A stretch of DNA of 64,000 nucleotides, from NCBI GenBank assembly GCA_013397865.1, contig VZTI01002735.1, forward strand, positions 607,702-671,701, read 5' to 3'. The position numbers and the translations under genes were made by a program. The notes under the pieces are model-generated. The model was not told the DNA's origin, searched no databases, and saw nothing but the letters and a program-made list of their open reading frames with translations. Of the stretch, positions 60,791-64,000 are shown in pieces (position 1 is the first letter of the stretch; the number at the start of each line of letters is the position of its first letter). Source of the stretch: Struthidea cinerea (lineage: Eukaryota > Chordata > Aves > Passeriformes > Corcoracidae).

Positions 60791-62560
60791 TTAGAGTGAA
60801 ATTACACTGAATGCCCAGTGTATAGATGTGGGAGGTTTATTTTAAAGCAGATTAATTGCAGTGGAAAGGATGTTGGTGGCCGTTTTGGTTCTTTTCAATA
60901 AAAGTGTAAAAATATCACAAAGAAAATATGTAAGGAAAAGAAAGAAAGGGAAGGATAAGAGTAGATAGTGGAGAGGAAAGACATCACCCTACGCATGGAT
61001 CTATTAATGAGACTTGATTGTTGTAGTCTCTATGTCCCTTGGTCAGTGATAGTCACAGTCTTGATCCTTTGGGGATGGGGGCCCACAAAACAAAATGTTC
61101 CTCGGGTTATGTACATTCAGGTTAGCATTGGAACACCCAGATCCCTCCCCAAGGAGGGAATTCTTCATGTCTGAGGCAAGACTGGGGCATGCATCACCTT
61201 CTGAGGAAGAGTTCCAAAAGGTGTAATGGGTGCTTTGGGGTCCTTGGTGGTCTCAATGCCCCTCTCTTGGTCTGGCCCGCTCTGTGACCCCACTTGTGCA
61301 CCTGCACTGGGGGTCGTGTGGCCACCATGGACCTGAACAGCAAAACTGGCACCAGAAGGGTGCTGCCCTACCTTCCTATTTCCCACTTGAATGGTTATTG
61401 GTGTTTGAGGTGTAGCAATCCGTTAACTCCTTACTGTCCTTACAGCTCCTTCAGCTGGGTCCCTGGATAATCACTTACAGGTTTTAAAGTAGTGTTGCAA
61501 AATGTGTTAGATGTCAAAATTAAGTCAGGATGTTCTTTGATGGTTGACCTTTGTATAAGTTCAAGCCTAGTCAGCAAGGAAGGAGAATTAATGGGTGTAA
61601 CAGAGAGCTGCATCCCTTAGTTATGGATATCCTGGAACTAACGAGCTTTAAGGATGCAGTAGATCAAGATGGGGATGTATGTCTATGTATGTGTTGCCAA
61701 CTTGGCAACAGGTATCCTATGACTGAACTATCTCCATTACAATACTAAAAGTCAGGCCTACAGGGCAAAAAGACCCTGCCCAGGTGAAAATCCTCCCCTG
61801 GAGCATGCACAGAAAGCAGCTGGGATTACACAACTTGTGTGGAAATTACTAACCAACCATTCATAATAGAGGGGCTGTACTTGGGGGGTTGCTAACACTG
61901 AACTGCTGTTTATAAATAACAGCAGGAAAAGTCTGGAGGGGTGTGCTGGATTTGTGGAATACCATGGAGCCTCCAGGACTGTGCAATTCTGAAATAAATA
62001 AACAATGTGTGTGTAACTGCACACCACGTAACAAATCTGATTTTTGCAGACAACAGCAGCTTTGGTTAAAACAGATGCAACAATCACTCCTCCAGACCAA
62101 ACAGAACTCACAGCAGCAGAGAAGATGACTTCTTTTTAAAACATGTATATTTAGAACTGTAACGCTTACAATTTCATTAAACAATCTTAGTACAATGTGT
62201 TTAATCTAACAGTATATTACAGAACAATGTGAAAAATGATTTAATAGCAAACCATGGAAATGGAATTAATAATACCTGCAGTGTCAAAGTCACTAACTTG
62301 TTACCTTTTCCAGTCAAAGAATCCCAGCACTCATTCGTACTAAATGATGCTTTGGGTTTTATCCAGAATAAAATGGTATGATTTCCACAGAGAAAGGGCA
62401 TTCCTTCACAGAAAGAAGATGCATAATAAGAACATTTTCAGCTAGCAGGTCTACTTTATACATCTATTTAGAATTTTTAAATAAAAAATAAAATTAAAAA
62501 AAAAAAAAGTTTAGACCAGTGCAGGGTGCCTATTCATTTTTCAGCTTGTGGTTCTTTTTG
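60791..62560. other. gene-free stretch, partly LTR-like
   Basis: No supported gene. The part at about 61505-62030 is LTR-like. It opens TGTTAG, has a TATA-like 'tttataaata' near 61909, a doubled AATAAA about 80 bp later near 61995, and reaches 'aactgcaca'. I found no matching target-site duplication, so this is only a candidate. 60800-61500 is unclassified. A 19-bp palindrome at 61692-61710 has its own entry. Confidence 0.4.
61692..61710. repeat. perfect 19-bp palindrome
   Basis: TGTTGCCAA and TTGGCAACA are exact inverted arms of 9 bp around a single C. The half-sites GTTGCC and GGCAAC resemble those of the X-box bound by RFX proteins, though the 5-bp spacing is wider than usual. Confidence 0.75.
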
Positions 62561-62576
62561 GAAAGAGGGTTTGTTT

Positions 62577-63947
62577 TTTATTTCCCCTTTGTAATTTAGC
62601 AGAAAAAAAAAAATTATAACAATGAATTTGTCTAATGAGCAGCTCCTCACTTTAGTTTTGCTGACAAGTTTTTGATGTGGGACTGTTTCCTCTGTGGAGT
62701 CTGTTGACAACGCACCATTATAGATCTGCAAGTAGAAAAGGTCATTCTCACATTAAATGCACAAGTTTCAATATCAGAAGCAGGACATCAGAAGAAGTTG
62801 TAATTTTTCCAGTCACAGGTGGATTTGCAACATTCACAAAAATTACACTTTTTTTTTTTTTACATTTTTTGTATTTACATTTCAGATATAAATAATGAAA
62901 TTCTTTAAGTTACATGTTTTAACTTTGCTTCACGATTATTCTACATCTGCAAGCTTTCCTATATCAAACCAACCTCCTTCTTTCATCATGAATGCACAAG
63001 TCTGGCCTCTAATCAGTAATAATTACACTAAGCCTTTATGATGAAAGGTTGACTGTTCAAGTATCACATCATACTGAAATTTTTGCCCCAACTTAAAAAT
63101 TGGGGCAGCAAACCAAGCCACTTGGAAATGGTAATAAAAGAAATTAATCTGGGAACTCAATAAGCCAAATAATTTATTATTAAATTCTATCAATATCTTT
63201 CTTTGGTAAGAAATATGCAAGAGGATGACCCAAAGCCCACCCCAAAAAAAAAAATCATATAATATGTGACATCACAGTGTCTACTCTGTGAAGGAGAAAG
63301 CCTCAGAAAAATAAGGAATTTTGTTCAATTAAGATTGTTTATAGCAGTAGCTCTTCCATGCATCTAAGTATGCAAATGATGGAAGTTTAATATAAAATTG
63401 CAATGGCAGGAATTAACAATGATCAAACAAACAAACAAAATAAAACCAAACTAGAAAAGCAACTGTTACACCAGTGAATGTGCTGTTGTATGCTCTGTTA
63501 TGTTTCTGGCACATGTGTGGAAAAGCCTGTAAATTATTACATAAAAATTCAAGATTTGGATAATTATATCATCCAACTCTACATTCTAAAATATGTAGGA
63601 AGCATGAAACAAATCTCTCAGCTGCCCGACAAAAATAAAGACGTGGTCCAAAGATTTGGATTTTTTGCTTTTTGTTGCCCTGTGTTGTTGTGATGCAGGG
63701 ATGTGACTGCAGGGAGAAAACCCAATAGCTGACACAAAACATACTAAAGTGGCAATATAAACTAGCTGACACAAGCCTCACTGTACACTTAAATTGATAC
63801 AATTGTCTGGTGCTTCCATGGCCAGTACACGCCAGTGCCACAGGTCTCCTTGGAGTTAATGTTGCAACGAAGACTGAGCAGGTCATTATCCCATAAAGTG
63901 CTTTCATATCCAGTTCCTAACGGGTTCCTGGTCTCCACTCCGAGCTG
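62577..63947 (-). other. TRAPPC10: 3' UTR of the TRAPPC10-like gene
   Basis: This is AT-rich noncoding sequence downstream of the stop at 63948. AATAAA signals on the minus strand are at 63178-63173 and 62582-62577, with an ATTAAA near 62240. The 3' UTR is therefore about 0.8 to 1.4 kb, possibly longer. Simple A/T runs occur at about 62490-62510 and 62850-62860. Confidence 0.45.
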
Positions 63948-64000
63948 TCACGTGACATTGACCTCCAGAACGTGGTCGTCCTTGCTGGGAATGACAAGGA
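63948..64000 (-). CDS. TRAPPC10: TRAPPC10, last 16 codons (partial)
   Basis: The minus strand enters the window in frame and reads LVIPSKDDHVLEVNVT followed by TGA (63950-63948). In human the gene directly upstream of PWP2, on the same strand, is TRAPPC10. The peptide has the beta-strand character expected of the C-terminus of that TRAPPII subunit, which helps tether vesicles at the Golgi. The call rests mainly on synteny and on 16 residues that I recall only approximately. Everything upstream lies outside the window. Confidence 0.7.
   Translation of the reverse strand, partial: LVIPSKDDHVLEVNVT

Overview
This is a vertebrate nuclear window, and the evidence points to a bird. It has interrupted genes with small GT-AG introns, two compact CpG-island promoters, and at least thirteen CR1 LINE 3'-end copies as the dominant repeat. 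I recognised no SINEs. The exact species cannot be read from the sequence.

The gene order reproduces the human 21q22.3 neighbourhood TRAPPC10 - PWP2 - GATD3 - ICOSLG, seen here in reverse. From left to right the window holds: (1) about 18 kb with no gene I can support. (2) A plus-strand B7-family gene, 18.4-27.5 kb, at the ICOSLG position. It encodes one V-type immunoglobulin domain, a 12-codon hinge and a hydrophobic C-terminus that looks like a GPI-anchor signal. No C-type Ig exon is visible. (3) A convergent intergenic region, 29-36.4 kb, with CR1 copies and low-complexity DNA. (4) GATD3 on the minus strand, 37.3-43.5 kb, seven coding exons and 259 residues. Its last intron is a textbook U12-type AT-AC intron. 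(5) PWP2 on the minus strand, 45.2-60.1 kb. All 21 coding exons could be reconstructed with consistent phases, giving 908 residues. (6) A gene-free stretch, 60.1-62.5 kb, with a CR1 copy and unclassified, possibly LTR-like sequence. (7) The last 16 codons and 3' UTR of a minus-strand gene that fits TRAPPC10 by position.

The three minus-strand genes lie head to tail and serve unrelated housekeeping roles: TRAPPII vesicle tethering, small-subunit rRNA processing, and a mitochondrial DJ-1/PfpI-type enzyme. PWP2 and GATD3 each start in their own CpG island. The B7-like gene runs convergently toward GATD3, as ICOSLG does in human.

Exon boundaries were placed by hand from splice motifs, reading phase and remembered family sequence. 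CR1 limits are approximate. The most interesting items are the single-V B7-like gene with its GPI-like tail, and the AT-AC intron of GATD3.
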